Shown here: piece after piece, positions 16,095 through 24,812 of the stretch
How positions within the stretch are numbered: position 1 is the first letter of the stretch
Layout: the number at the start of each line of letters is the position of its first letter
DNA from: Aurantibacter crassamenti
GTDB taxonomy: Bacteria > Bacteroidota > Bacteroidia > Flavobacteriales > Flavobacteriaceae
Length of the DNA stretch: 64,000 nt
Direction: 5' to 3'
Assembly (NCBI RefSeq): GCF_016811105.1
Contig: NZ_JAFBGM010000002.1
Span: 1 to 64,000, forward strand
The notes under the pieces: model-generated
What the model was told of the DNA's origin: nothing
Seen by the model: the letters and a program-made list of their open reading frames with translations, nothing else
The model's database searches: none
Position numbers and translations under genes: made by a program

Positions 16095-17495
16095 GTGAGT
16101 AATACCACAAGAAAGCAAAGAACAATATCAAAAGAGATAATCTTAAAAGGTGTTGGTCTACATACCGGAGAAAATGTCACTATGAAATTTATGCCTGCTC
16201 CTGTAAATCATGGGTATAGGTTTAAAAGGGTTGACCTAGAAGGTTCTCCTATTATAGAGGCGGATGCTAATTATGTTGTTAATACACAACGCGGTACCAA
16301 TCTAGAGAAAAATGGTGTAAAAATTCAGACGTCTGAACATGTATTGGCGGCTTTAGTCGGTATGGAAATTGACAATGTTCTAATTGAATTAGATTCATCT
16401 GAACCTCCAATTATGGATGGCTCATCAAAGTATTTTGTTGAAGCTTTAGATATTGTAGGTGCCAAAGATCAAGATGCTGACTTTGAAGAATACATTGTTA
16501 AAGATGTAATTACTTTTAGAGACGATTCTACTGGTAGCGAAATAACGGTAATTCCTTCTGACGAATACCAAGTGACCACAATGGTAGATTTTGGCACCAA
16601 GGTTTTAGGAACGCAAAATGCAACGTTGGAGACAATTTCTGATTTTAAGTCTGAAATTGCTGATGCTCGTACATTTAGTTTTCTTCATGAATTAGAAGCA
16701 TTATTAGAAAACGGTCTTATTAAAGGCGGAGATTTAAATAATGCAATTGTTTATGTAGATAAAGAGATTTCAGAGACTACAATGAAAAAGCTTGAAAAAG
16801 CTTTTGATAAGAAAAAGTTATCTGTAAAGCCAAATGGTATTCTTGATAATCTAACACTTCACCAACCAAATGAAGCTGCAAGACATAAACTTTTAGATGT
16901 TATAGGTGATTTAGCCTTAGCCGGAACCCGTTTTCGTGGTAAGGTGATTGCTAATAAACCGGGTCATTTTGTAAATACGCAATTTGCTCAGAAATTATCT
17001 AAAATAATAAAGCAAGAAAAACGTAATAATGTACCAACATATGATTTGAACAAACCACCATTAATGGATGTTGTTCAGATTATGGATACATTACCACATA
17101 GACCGCCATTTTTGTTGGTCGATCAAATTTTAGAGCTTTCAGATACACACGTAGTAGGATTGAAAAATGTTACTATGAATGAACCTTTTTTTGTAGGCCA
17201 TTTTCCAGGTGCACCAGTAATGCCAGGCGTTTTACAGCTTGAAGCGATGGCGCAAACAGGAGGTATATTAGTTTTAAATACCGTACCTGACCCTGAAAAT
17301 TACCTAACATATTTACTTAAGATTGATAAGGTTCGGTATAAGCAACAAGTTGTGCCTGGTGACACACTTATATTCAAACTAGATTTGATGTCGCCTATTC
17401 GTAGAGGCCTCTGCCAAATGCATGCAAAAGCATATACAAACGGAAAACTAGCTTCGGAAGCGGAGATTATGGCCCAAATAGTTAAAGTCAAATAA
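16095..17495 (+). CDS. lpxC-fabZ: Bifunctional LpxC deacetylase / FabZ dehydratase
   Basis: Residues about 1-310 are LpxC, the zinc deacetylase committing UDP-3-O-acyl-GlcNAc to lipid A. Zinc ligands are seen in TSEHVLAALVGMEIDN and HKLLDVIGDLALAG, and the motif PPIMDGSS is intact. After a linker (KRNNVPTYDLNKPPLMD), residues about 325-466 form FabZ, the 3-hydroxyacyl-ACP dehydratase, with VGHFPGAPVMPGVLQLEAMAQ carrying the catalytic His and Glu. The fusion is characteristic of Bacteroidota and couples hydroxyacyl-ACP supply with its use. Translation starts at GTG (16095). lpxA follows after 7 bases. Confidence 0.96.
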   Translation: MSNTTRKQRTISKEIILKGVGLHTGENVTMKFMPAPVNHGYRFKRVDLEGSPIIEADANYVVNTQRGTNLEKNGVKIQTSEHVLAALVGMEIDNVLIELDSSEPPIMDGSSKYFVEALDIVGAKDQDADFEEYIVKDVITFRDDSTGSEITVIPSDEYQVTTMVDFGTKVLGTQNATLETISDFKSEIADARTFSFLHELEALLENGLIKGGDLNNAIVYVDKEISETTMKKLEKAFDKKKLSVKPNGILDNLTLHQPNEAARHKLLDVIGDLALAGTRFRGKVIANKPGHFVNTQFAQKLSKIIKQEKRNNVPTYDLNKPPLMDVVQIMDTLPHRPPFLLVDQILELSDTHVVGLKNVTMNEPFFVGHFPGAPVMPGVLQLEAMAQTGGILVLNTVPDPENYLTYLLKIDKVRYKQQVVPGDTLIFKLDLMSPIRRGLCQMHAKAYTNGKLASEAEIMAQIVKVK

Positions 17496-17502
17496 AACCA
17501 GA

Positions 17503-18288
17503 ATGAATCAACCCCTAGCTTATATTCATCCCGGAGCCAAAATAGCAAAAAATGTAGTTGTAGAACCATTTACTACAATTCATAATAATGTTACAATAGG
17601 TGATGGTACATGGATCGGTTCAAATGTCACCATTATGGAAGGCGCTAGAATCGGAAAGAACTGTAATATTTTTCCGGGAGCGGTAATTTCTGCACCACCA
17701 CAAGATTTAAAATATGATGGTGAAGAAACTACTGTAACTATTGGTAATGGCACAACAATTCGAGAATGTGCTACAATACATAAAGGCACTTCTGATAGAC
17801 ATAAAACCGTTATTGGTAAAAATTGTTTAATAATGGCGTATTGCCATGTTGCTCATGACTGTGTTATTGGTAACAATTGTATTTTCTCTAATAATTCAAC
17901 CTTAGCAGGCCACGTAACAATTGGTGATAATGTAATTTTAGCAGGTCTTGTAGCTGTGCATCAATTTGTTTCTATCGGAAATCATGCTTTTGTTACGGGT
18001 GGTTCTTTGGTACGTAAAGATGTCCCACCATATGTTAAGGCGGCTCGTGAACCTTTATCATATGTTGGTATCAATTCAATAGGGCTACGAAGAAGAGGTA
18101 TTCCATCAGAGAAGATTAGAGAGATTCAAAATATTTATCGCATATTATATCAAAAGAATTTTAATAATTCACAAGCAGCTCAAATAATAGAAGCTGAGAT
18201 GGAGGCGACTCCTGAGCGAGACGAGATATTACAATTCATTAAGAATTCGCAACGCGGAATTATGAAAGGCTATTTTAGCACAAATTAA
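17503..18288 (+). CDS. lpxA: UDP-N-acetylglucosamine 3-O-acyltransferase
   Basis: LpxA transfers the first 3-hydroxyacyl chain to UDP-GlcNAc. The 261-aa protein is a beta-helix of hexapeptide repeats (VTIGDGTWIGSNVTIMEG and similar). The catalytic histidine region is MAYCHVAHDCVIGNNCIFSN, followed by the GLVAVHQFVSIGNHAFVTGG acyl-ruler segment. A C-terminal helical bundle begins about residue 190 (GLRRRGIPSEKIREIQNIYR). The gene lies between lpxC-fabZ and efp with 6-7 base gaps, consistent with a single operon. Confidence 0.96.
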   Translation: MNQPLAYIHPGAKIAKNVVVEPFTTIHNNVTIGDGTWIGSNVTIMEGARIGKNCNIFPGAVISAPPQDLKYDGEETTVTIGNGTTIRECATIHKGTSDRHKTVIGKNCLIMAYCHVAHDCVIGNNCIFSNNSTLAGHVTIGDNVILAGLVAVHQFVSIGNHAFVTGGSLVRKDVPPYVKAAREPLSYVGINSIGLRRRGIPSEKIREIQNIYRILYQKNFNNSQAAQIIEAEMEATPERDEILQFIKNSQRGIMKGYFSTN

Positions 18289-18294
18289 TAAAAC

Positions 18295-18861
18295 ATGGCA
18301 TCTACATCAGATATTAGAAAAGGACTTTGTATTCGTTACAACAACGATATTTATAAAATTATTGAATTCCTTCACGTTAAACCAGGCAAAGGTCCAGCCT
18401 TTGTGCGTACAAAATTAAGAAGTGTATCATCAGGTAAAGTTCTTGACAACACTTTTTCTGCTGGTCATAAAATTGAAGATGTTCGTGTAGAAACAAGATC
18501 GTACCAGTTTTTGTACGCGGTTGATCAGACGTATCATTTCATGAATACCGATGATTACAATCAAATTGAACTCCAAAAAGATACTTTAGATTCTCCAGAT
18601 TTATTAAAAGAAGGCGAAGTAGTTACCATTCTTTTTAATACGGAAGATAGTATGCCACTTTCTGTTGATATGCCAGCAAGTGTTGTACTTACGGTTACTT
18701 ATACAGAACCTGGAGTAAAAGGAAACACAGCCACAAATGCAACCAAGCCAGCTACGGTTGAGTCAGGTGCGGAAGTAAATGTACCCTTATTTATCAATGA
18801 AGGTGATAAGATAAAAATCGATACTTCAAATAGTTCTTACATGGAAAGAGTAAAAGAATAA
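18295..18861 (+). CDS. efp: Translation elongation factor P
   Basis: EF-P rescues ribosomes stalled at polyproline stretches. The 188-aa protein has the three beta-barrel domains in order. The tip loop of domain I reads VKPGKGPAF with Lys32 at the position that is lysylated in the E. coli-type proteins. The central domain contains YQFLYAVDQTYHFMNTDDYNQ and the C-terminal one GDKIKIDTSNSSYMERVKE. Whether a modification enzyme (EpmA type) exists cannot be judged from this window. It sits between lpxA and the second lpxD-like gene, an arrangement common in this family. Confidence 0.97.
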   Translation: MASTSDIRKGLCIRYNNDIYKIIEFLHVKPGKGPAFVRTKLRSVSSGKVLDNTFSAGHKIEDVRVETRSYQFLYAVDQTYHFMNTDDYNQIELQKDTLDSPDLLKEGEVVTILFNTEDSMPLSVDMPASVVLTVTYTEPGVKGNTATNATKPATVESGAEVNVPLFINEGDKIKIDTSNSSYMERVKE

Positions 18862-18896
18862 GTACTCATTCTACCCATTGAAATAAAAAGTAGCAA

Positions 18897-19832
18897 ATGA
18901 AATTTCCAACCACTTATACACTCAAGCAAATTGCAGAGATTCTTGGGGTTGAATATGTTGGTTCTGATGATTTTGCAGTTCTTGGCATGAACGAAATTCA
19001 TGTAGTTGAAAGCGGGGATATTGTTTTTGTTGACCATCCAAAATACTACGACAAAGCCTTGACATGTAAGGCTACAACGGTATTGATCAATAAAAAAGTT
19101 GATTGTCCTGAAGGAAAAGCACTTTTAATTTCAGAAGATCCTTTTAGCGATTTCAACAAATTGACACAGTTTTTTAAGCCGTTTGAAAAATCAGTAAATT
19201 CAATTGCCGCTTCAGCCAAAATAGGTGAGGGTACGGTGATTCAGCCTAATGTTTATTTAGGAAATAATGTAGAAATCGGAGCGAATTGTTTAATTCACGC
19301 CAATGTTGCAATATATGATGGTTGTAGTATTGGTGATAATGTTACGATTCATTCAGGATCTGTATTAGGTTCAGATGCTTTTTATTTTAAGAATAGGCCA
19401 GAAGGTTTTGATAAATTAAAATCTGGCGGAACCATTGTTATTCAAAATAATGTAGAAATAGGAGCAGGCTGCACCATAGATAAAGGAGTAACAGGTAGTA
19501 CTATAATCGGCGAAGGCACCAAGTTAGATAATCAAGTTCAAGTTGGGCATGACACAATAATTGGTAAAAAATGTTTGATTGCTGCACAATGCGGAATAGC
19601 AGGCTGTGTAGTCATTGAAGATGAAGTAACCCTATGGGGCCAAGTAGGGGTGACTAGCGCAATTAGAATAGGTAAAGGTGCTATTGTATTAGCACAAACC
19701 GGTATTTCAAAATCATTAGCAGGTGGTAAAACCTATTTCGGTAGTCCTGTTGAAGAGGCTCGTAAAAAATTAAAACAGATGGCTGATGTGAAGAAAATTC
19801 CATCAATTTTAGAAAAATTAAAACAACAATGA
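18897..19832 (+). CDS. Second LpxD-like N-acyltransferase
   Basis: This 311-aa protein is a paralogue of the LpxD at 15076. It has an N-terminal LpxD-like domain (IVFVDHPKYYDKALTCKATTVLINK), then hexapeptide repeats from about residue 95, and keeps the histidine segment VQVGHDTIIGKKCLIAAQCG. It lacks part of the C-terminal extension of the first copy and ends in a lysine-rich helix. The substrate may differ from that of LpxD, for example another nucleotide sugar or a different acyl chain. The position after efp in the same operon is conserved in many flavobacteria as far as I recall. Confidence 0.88.
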   Translation: MKFPTTYTLKQIAEILGVEYVGSDDFAVLGMNEIHVVESGDIVFVDHPKYYDKALTCKATTVLINKKVDCPEGKALLISEDPFSDFNKLTQFFKPFEKSVNSIAASAKIGEGTVIQPNVYLGNNVEIGANCLIHANVAIYDGCSIGDNVTIHSGSVLGSDAFYFKNRPEGFDKLKSGGTIVIQNNVEIGAGCTIDKGVTGSTIIGEGTKLDNQVQVGHDTIIGKKCLIAAQCGIAGCVVIEDEVTLWGQVGVTSAIRIGKGAIVLAQTGISKSLAGGKTYFGSPVEEARKKLKQMADVKKIPSILEKLKQQ

Positions 19833-19842
19833 TTAAGTAGGC

Positions 19843-19872
19843 TTTGCAATTCAAATCAAAGCTATATTTTTG
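19843..19872 (+). promoter_or_regulatory. Bacteroidota promoter of sucD (TTTG-N18-TATTTTTG)
   Basis: TTTG at 19843-19846 is followed after 18 bases by TATTTTTG (19865-19872), a full match to the -33/-7 consensus of the Bacteroidota primary sigma factor. The ATG of sucD is 30 bases downstream. It is the best primary-sigma promoter seen in the window. Confidence 0.7.
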
Positions 19873-19902
19873 TGCAGCGAAAAAAAATAAACCACAGACC
19901 CT

Positions 19903-20775
19903 ATGAGTGTTCTAGTAAATAAAGATTCAAAAATAATTGTACAAGGTTTTACCGGTAGTGAAGGTACTTTTCACGCCGAACAAATGATTGAATATGGTAC
20001 CAACGTTGTTGGTGGTGTAACTCCGGGTAAAGGAGGTCAAGAGCATTTGGGCAGACCTGTTTTTAATACTGTTGTTGATGCAGTAAAAGAAGTTGGTGCT
20101 GATACCAGTATTATTTTTGTGCCACCAGCATTTGCAGCTGACGCTATTATGGAAGCAGCTGATGCGGGTATAAAAGTTATTATTACTATTACAGAAGGTA
20201 TTCCTGTGGCAGATATGGTTAAGGCTGCAAATTATATTTCTAGCCGTGATTGTAGATTAGTTGGTCCTAACTGTCCGGGTGTAATTACTCCGGGTGAAGC
20301 CAAGGTTGGTATTATGCCAGGTTTTGTTTTCAAAAAAGGAACTGTAGGTATAGTTTCTAAGTCAGGAACATTAACCTATGAAGCTGCTGATCAAGTAGTA
20401 CGTCAAGGATTAGGAATTACAACTGCAATTGGTATTGGTGGTGATCCAATAATCGGAACAACTACTAAAGAAGCTGTTGAGTTATTGATCAATGACCCTG
20501 AAACAGAATGTGTTGTTATGATTGGTGAAATTGGCGGTCAATTAGAAGCTGATGCTGCTAATTGGTACAAAGCAAGTGGAAGTAAAAAACCAATTATTGG
20601 TTTCATTGCTGGCGAAACAGCACCTGCAGGTAGAACTATGGGGCACGCTGGTGCTATTGTTGGTGGCAGTGATGACACAGCACAAGCCAAAAAACAAATA
20701 ATGCGTGATTGCGGTATTCATGTGGTGGATTCACCTGCTGAAATTGGCAAGAAAGTAAAAGAAGTAATGGGATAA
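19903..20775 (+). CDS. sucD: Succinate-CoA ligase subunit alpha
   Basis: SucD is the CoA-binding, phospho-histidine subunit of the TCA-cycle ligase that converts succinyl-CoA to succinate with ATP or GTP formation. The CoA-binding Rossmann region is [20 protein letters not shown]. The phosphohistidine is in [10 protein letters not shown] (about residue 246-255). The motif [12 protein letters not shown] is intact. The subunit is 290 aa, complete. The beta subunit (sucC) is not adjacent. It has its own promoter and a terminator at 20798-20832. Confidence 0.97.
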   Translation: MSVLVNKDSKIIVQGFTGSEGTFHAEQMIEYGTNVVGGVTPGKGGQEHLGRPVFNTVVDAVKEVGADTSIIFVPPAFAADAIMEAADAGIKVIITITEGIPVADMVKAANYISSRDCRLVGPNCPGVITPGEAKVGIMPGFVFKKGTVGIVSKSGTLTYEAADQVVRQGLGITTAIGIGGDPIIGTTTKEAVELLINDPETECVVMIGEIGGQLEADAANWYKASGSKKPIIGFIAGETAPAGRTMGHAGAIVGGSDDTAQAKKQIMRDCGIHVVDSPAEIGKKVKEVMG

Positions 20776-20797
20776 TATTCTCAATGCTATAAAATAG

Positions 20798-20832
20798 AGG
20801 CCATCGGAATTTTCTTTCAGATGGCTTTTTTT
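20798..20832 (+). terminator. Intrinsic terminator of sucD
   Basis: GCCATC (20800-20805) pairs with GATGGC (20820-20825) around a 14-base loop and is followed by seven T. It lies 25 bases after the sucD stop. Confidence 0.65.
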
Positions 20833-20857
20833 CTTTTATCTATCGAAGAACATAACT

Positions 20858-20865
20858 TATATTTG
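20858..20865 (+). promoter_or_regulatory. -7 box TATATTTG (fabG)
   Basis: TATATTTG matches TAnnTTTG and lies 37 bases before the ATG at 20903, just after the sucD terminator. The upstream -33 element is weak (TTTTA). Confidence 0.45.
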
Positions 20866-20902
20866 AAGTACTGCTTGAATATTGACATTAAAAAGAGTTA
20901 AA

Positions 20903-21649
20903 ATGAAACTTTTAGAAGGAAAGAATGTAATTGTTACCGGTGCAAGTCGCGGTATTGGAAGAGGAATCGCTGAAGTATTTGCTGCACATGGTGCAAATGT
21001 AGCATTTACATATAGTTCAAGTGAAGCACCTGCTTTAGAACTAGAAAAAGAACTTACTGCAAAAGGCGTAAAGGCTAAAGCATATAAAAGTAATGCTGCA
21101 AGCTTTTCTGAATCCGAAGCTCTTGTTGCTAAAGTTTTAGAAGATTTTGGAGGAATTGATGTCTTAATCAATAATGCAGGTATTACAAAAGATAATCTTT
21201 TAATGCGTATGGCTGAAGATGATTTTGATTCAGTAATCGAAATCAACTTGAAGTCAGTATTTAACATGACAAAAGCAGTTCAGCGTACATTTTTGAAGCA
21301 ACGAGCTGGTTCAATCATAAATATGAGTAGCGTTGTTGGTGTAAAAGGCAATGCTGGTCAAGCAAACTATGCCGCATCAAAGGCTGGTATGATTGGTTTT
21401 ACCAAATCAATAGCTTTAGAATTAGGATCTAGAAATATTCGTTGCAATGCCATAGCTCCTGGTTTTATTGAAACTGAAATGACAGGTAAGTTAGATGAGA
21501 AAACAGTACAAGGTTGGCGTGATGCTATTCCGTTGAAAAGAGGCGGTTCACCTGAAGATATTGCAAATGCTTGTCTATTTTTAGCATCAGATCTTTCTGC
21601 ATATGTTACGGGTCAAGTTTTAAATGTTGACGGTGGTATGCTTACTTAA
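20903..21649 (+). CDS. fabG: 3-oxoacyl-ACP reductase FabG
   Basis: FabG is the NADPH-dependent ketoacyl-ACP reductase of fatty-acid elongation. Signs are the cofactor motif TGASRGIGRG near residue 12, NNAGI, the catalytic Ser in INMSSVVG and the Tyr-Lys pair in YAASKAG, then the PGFIET loop. The open frame extends 21 bases further to a TTG, but the conserved start MKLLEGKNVIVTGAS is at ATG 20903, giving 248 aa. It has its own promoter after the sucD terminator. An SDR of another specificity is possible, but the match to FabG is strong. Confidence 0.92.
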   Translation: MKLLEGKNVIVTGASRGIGRGIAEVFAAHGANVAFTYSSSEAPALELEKELTAKGVKAKAYKSNAASFSESEALVAKVLEDFGGIDVLINNAGITKDNLLMRMAEDDFDSVIEINLKSVFNMTKAVQRTFLKQRAGSIINMSSVVGVKGNAGQANYAASKAGMIGFTKSIALELGSRNIRCNAIAPGFIETEMTGKLDEKTVQGWRDAIPLKRGGSPEDIANACLFLASDLSAYVTGQVLNVDGGMLT

Positions 21650-21717
21650 ATAAGAGTTTAGTGTTTTGAACATTCTATTTCTAGGATCAATGCACTTAAC
21701 TTTAATCAAAAAATTTA

Positions 21718-23736
21718 ATGGATATCCAAACAGTACTCATAATAATCCTGGCGGCAATTGTGTCATTAGGGTTGGTACTGTTTCAGTATTTTTATAAATC
21801 TAAAAAAGCTGGTAAACTTCCTATAATTCTTTCCCTGCTTAGGTTTGTAACTTGGTTTTGTGCATTTCTGCTACTGATTAATCCGAAGTTTAGCAAAGAC
21901 GAGTACACAATAACAAAAGCCAATTTGTTAGTACTTTCAGATAATTCATCATCAATTTCAAAGTATAGAGAACAACTTCAAAATTCAGTTAACAAGTTAA
22001 ATGAATCTGATGAAATTACTTCAAAATTCAAATTGAACGCTTACAATTTCGGTTCTAAAATTTCGACTACTGACACCTTATCCTTCACTGAAAAAACAAC
22101 TAACATTGCAAATGCACTAAATACATTACAAGAGATTTACTCGAAAAATGATGTGGTTGTATTACTCTCTGATGGTAATCAAACTTTTGGTACTGATTAT
22201 GTCAACGCTTCATTAAATTCTAATCTAACAGTATATCCTATAGTGATTGGTGACACAACACTTTATGAAGATATTCGTGTTGATCAAGTCAATGCCAATA
22301 AATATGCCTTTTTAAAGAATAAATATCCAATAGAATTATTTATAACCTATGAAGGGGGTAGCACTATTCTTAAAACAGTTACTATTTCTTTGGATGGAAA
22401 AAAGGTCTTTAGTGAGAATCTTAGACTTTCGAGTACTGACAATACTAGAGTAATTAACACATTATTAGATGCTGGTTCGGTTGGTGTTAAATATTTAGAA
22501 GTAGCTGTTTCAACTATTGATGGAGAACGAAACATCACGAATAATAAAAAAAGTTTGACTGTTGAAGTTATTGACGAAAAGACAAATATCGCTATTGTTT
22601 CAGATATGTTGCACCCTGATATTGGCGTTTTAAAAAAATCAATAGAGCGGAACGAGCAAAGATCTGTTGCAATTATAAAGCCTTCCGAAAAGAATTTAGA
22701 TGCCTATGACATTTTTATTTTGTATCAGCCAACAGCAACTTTTAAATCAATATATGAATACATCAATACAAAGAAAGCCAACATCTTTTCTATTCTTGGA
22801 CCAAATACCGATTTAAGATTTGTTAATGGAATACAGAAACAATTTCGCATTGAAGACAATTACCCAATACAAGAGATTATTCCTGTAAAAAATGAAGGTT
22901 TTTCGAAATTTGATATTTCTCAAATTTCATTTGATGATTTTCCACCATTAGATTCCGATGTGGGTCCAATTGGTATTAATGGCGAGCATGAAACCTTATT
23001 AAAAATGCAAATTAAAGGAGTTTCAATGGCATCACCTTTATTGGCAGTATTAACAGACGGAGAAACAAAAAATGCTTTGTTATTAGGGGAAAATATTTGG
23101 AAATGGAGAATTCAAGATTATCGAAATAATCAAAGTTTTCGTGATTTTGATGAATTGATAGGCAAGCTTATGATTTATTTATCTGATAATAAATCTAAAG
23201 AGCGATTAACTCTAGATTTTAAATCTGTCTATGAAGGAAGTACTGAAGCACGAATTCATGCAAGTTACTTTGATGAAACTTTTGAGTTTGATTCAAATGC
23301 AAGTTTAGTTTTACATTTAAAAAATAGTGATACTGATATAACTACAGATATTCCTATGCTCTTAAATAATGGGTTCTATGAAGCCGATTTAAGCAATCAG
23401 TCTTCAGGAGAATATCAATTCACAGTATCGGTAAAAAATGAAAATTTATCTAAATCAGGTTCATTTAGAATACTTGATTATGATGTAGAACAACAGTTTG
23501 TTTCAGCCAATGCTATCAAGCTCAAACAATTGGCAGAAAATAGTGAAGGTAAACTCTTTTATTCAGATCAAATAGACGAGCTTATCAAAGTATTGACGGG
23601 TGATGAGCGATATTTACCAGTACAGAAAAGCATTAAAAAAATTGTATCTTTGATAGATTTCCGAATATTATTGGGTTTCATTGCTTTTGCACTGACTTTA
23701 GAATGGCTCATTAGAAAGTATAACGGACTAACATAA
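21718..23736 (+). CDS. VWA-domain membrane protein, 672 aa
   Basis: Two N-terminal membrane segments (about residues 7-25 and 38-56) are followed by a von Willebrand A domain. The metal-site motif DNSSS is in NLLVLSDNSSSI (about 70-81) and VVVLLSDGNQTFG carries another conserved segment. The middle consists of immunoglobulin-like strands (KTVTISLDGKKVFSEN). A final membrane helix lies at about residues 648-664. Such proteins resemble Bat-type aerotolerance or glutamine amidotransferase-like membrane proteins of Bacteroidota. The next gene, a prohibitin homologue, is 11 bases downstream and probably in the same unit. The function is not known. Confidence 0.82.
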   Translation: MDIQTVLIIILAAIVSLGLVLFQYFYKSKKAGKLPIILSLLRFVTWFCAFLLLINPKFSKDEYTITKANLLVLSDNSSSISKYREQLQNSVNKLNESDEITSKFKLNAYNFGSKISTTDTLSFTEKTTNIANALNTLQEIYSKNDVVVLLSDGNQTFGTDYVNASLNSNLTVYPIVIGDTTLYEDIRVDQVNANKYAFLKNKYPIELFITYEGGSTILKTVTISLDGKKVFSENLRLSSTDNTRVINTLLDAGSVGVKYLEVAVSTIDGERNITNNKKSLTVEVIDEKTNIAIVSDMLHPDIGVLKKSIERNEQRSVAIIKPSEKNLDAYDIFILYQPTATFKSIYEYINTKKANIFSILGPNTDLRFVNGIQKQFRIEDNYPIQEIIPVKNEGFSKFDISQISFDDFPPLDSDVGPIGINGEHETLLKMQIKGVSMASPLLAVLTDGETKNALLLGENIWKWRIQDYRNNQSFRDFDELIGKLMIYLSDNKSKERLTLDFKSVYEGSTEARIHASYFDETFEFDSNASLVLHLKNSDTDITTDIPMLLNNGFYEADLSNQSSGEYQFTVSVKNENLSKSGSFRILDYDVEQQFVSANAIKLKQLAENSEGKLFYSDQIDELIKVLTGDERYLPVQKSIKKIVSLIDFRILLGFIAFALTLEWLIRKYNGLT

Positions 23737-23747
23737 ACACTATTTCA

Positions 23748-24563
23748 ATGGATAAATTACCAAAAATTGCACTACCAGTTATTTTCGGGGCAGTACTGCT
23801 TATTATTTTAATTTCTAAATCTGCTGTCACCATAAATTCAGGTGAAGCCGGAGTACTTTATAAGACATTTGGGGGTGGAGTAGTTACGGATGAACCACCG
23901 CTAGGAGAAGGTTTTCATGTGGTTGCACCATGGAACAAAGTATTCATTTATGAAGTAAGACAACAAGAAGTTTTAGAAAAAATGAATGTACTATCTAGCA
24001 ATGGTTTAGATATTAAATTAGAAGCCTCAGCTTGGTTTGAACCAAAAAGAGAGTTTTTAGGAAAACTTCACCAAGAAAAAGGTGCTCAATATATTCAGCG
24101 AGTACTTTTACCAACTATTCGTTCTGCCGCAAGAAGTGTAGTAGGTAGATATACGCCAGAGCAATTGTATTCTAGTAAAAGGGATGCAATACAACAAGAA
24201 ATTTTTGATGAAACTCAAAAAATTGTTGAGGGAGAATATATTCAATTGAACGAAATTTTGGTGCGTGATGTAACATTACCACCAACAATTAAGGATGCAA
24301 TTGAACGCAAACTAAAACAAGAACAAGAGTCGTTAGAATATGAGTTTAGGCTTGTTACCGCTAAAAAAGAAGCTGAAAAAGTAACTATTGAAGCACAAGG
24401 TAAAGCGGATGCAAACAAAATTCTAAGTGCCTCATTAACTGATAAAATTTTGCAAGACAAAGGTATAGATGCGACTATTAAATTAGCAGAATCGCCAAAC
24501 ACTAAGGTTATTGTAGTTGGCGGAGGTGATTCAGGGCTTCCTTTGATACTAGGAAACAACTAA
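23748..24563 (+). CDS. Prohibitin/SPFH-family membrane protein
   Basis: This 271-aa protein has one N-terminal membrane anchor (PVIFGAVLLIILISKSA, residues about 10-26) and a Band 7/SPFH domain. Family segments include INSGEAGVLYKTFGGGV, GFHVVAPWNKVFIYEVR, RSAARSVVGRYTPEQLYSSK and RDVTLPPTIKDAIERKLK. A coiled-coil follows (QEQESLEYEFRLVTAKKEAEK). It ends in a glycine-rich VVVGGGDSGLPLIL tail. Homologues form ring oligomers that organise membrane proteases and lipids. It follows the VWA gene closely and is the last gene before the his leader. Confidence 0.93.
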   Translation: MDKLPKIALPVIFGAVLLIILISKSAVTINSGEAGVLYKTFGGGVVTDEPPLGEGFHVVAPWNKVFIYEVRQQEVLEKMNVLSSNGLDIKLEASAWFEPKREFLGKLHQEKGAQYIQRVLLPTIRSAARSVVGRYTPEQLYSSKRDAIQQEIFDETQKIVEGEYIQLNEILVRDVTLPPTIKDAIERKLKQEQESLEYEFRLVTAKKEAEKVTIEAQGKADANKILSASLTDKILQDKGIDATIKLAESPNTKVIVVGGGDSGLPLILGNN

Positions 24564-24618
24564 AATTGTTGCGATTAGCGCCTCTATATCTGAAAAATGT
24601 TCAAATTTGAACTTTTCT

Positions 24619-24649
24619 TTTGTAGAATCTAAAAAACCTTTTACATTTA
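24619..24649 (+). promoter_or_regulatory. Promoter of the his operon
   Basis: TTTG at 24619-24622 is followed after 19 bases by TACATTTA (24642-24649), which misses only the last G of the -7 consensus. It lies just upstream of the leader peptide ATG at 24657. A perfect 14-bp palindrome GTTCAAATTTGAAC (24599-24612) lies immediately upstream and could be an operator. Confidence 0.55.
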
Positions 24650-24656
24650 CATTGTA

Positions 24657-24710
24657 ATGAGAAACAACAATACACATCATCATTTTTATTTCTGCGCTCA
24701 AGCGAGGTAA
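24657..24710 (+). CDS. hisL: His operon leader peptide (17 aa, three consecutive His)
   Basis: A 17-codon frame MRNNNTHHHFYFCAQAR ends at TAA 24708-24710, between the promoter at 24619 and the terminator at 24742. Three consecutive histidine codons (24675-24683) would stall a ribosome when charged His-tRNA is scarce. Segments of the leader can pair with the terminator's left arm: CTCAAGCG (24697-24704) with CGTTTGAG (24746-24753). This makes an alternative hairpin as in classical his attenuators. Short leader peptides are easily over-called, but the position, the His run and the mutually exclusive structures agree. Confidence 0.75.
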   Translation: MRNNNTHHHFYFCAQAR

Positions 24711-24741
24711 AAATGTATTGTAGTATTACAAGATAATTTAT

Positions 24742-24775
24742 AACCCGTTTGAGAAATCAAGCGGGTTTTGTTTTT
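24742..24775 (+). terminator. Attenuator terminator of the his operon
   Basis: AACCCGTTTGA (24742-24752) pairs with TCAAGCGGGTT (24757-24767) around a GAAA tetraloop, with one G-U pair, and is followed by a T-rich run (TTGTTTTT). It lies between the leader peptide and hisG, so read-through must be regulated. The left arm is also complementary to leader bases 24697-24704. Confidence 0.82.
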
Positions 24776-24812
24776 AAACCAATTTGCCTTTCTCAAACCT
24801 AAAAACAATAAA

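Noticed and set aside
24599-24612. Perfect palindrome GTTCAAATTTGAAC as an independent regulator site
   Set aside because: Its position before the his promoter is suggestive, but AT-rich palindromes of this size are common here, so it is mentioned only with the promoter.
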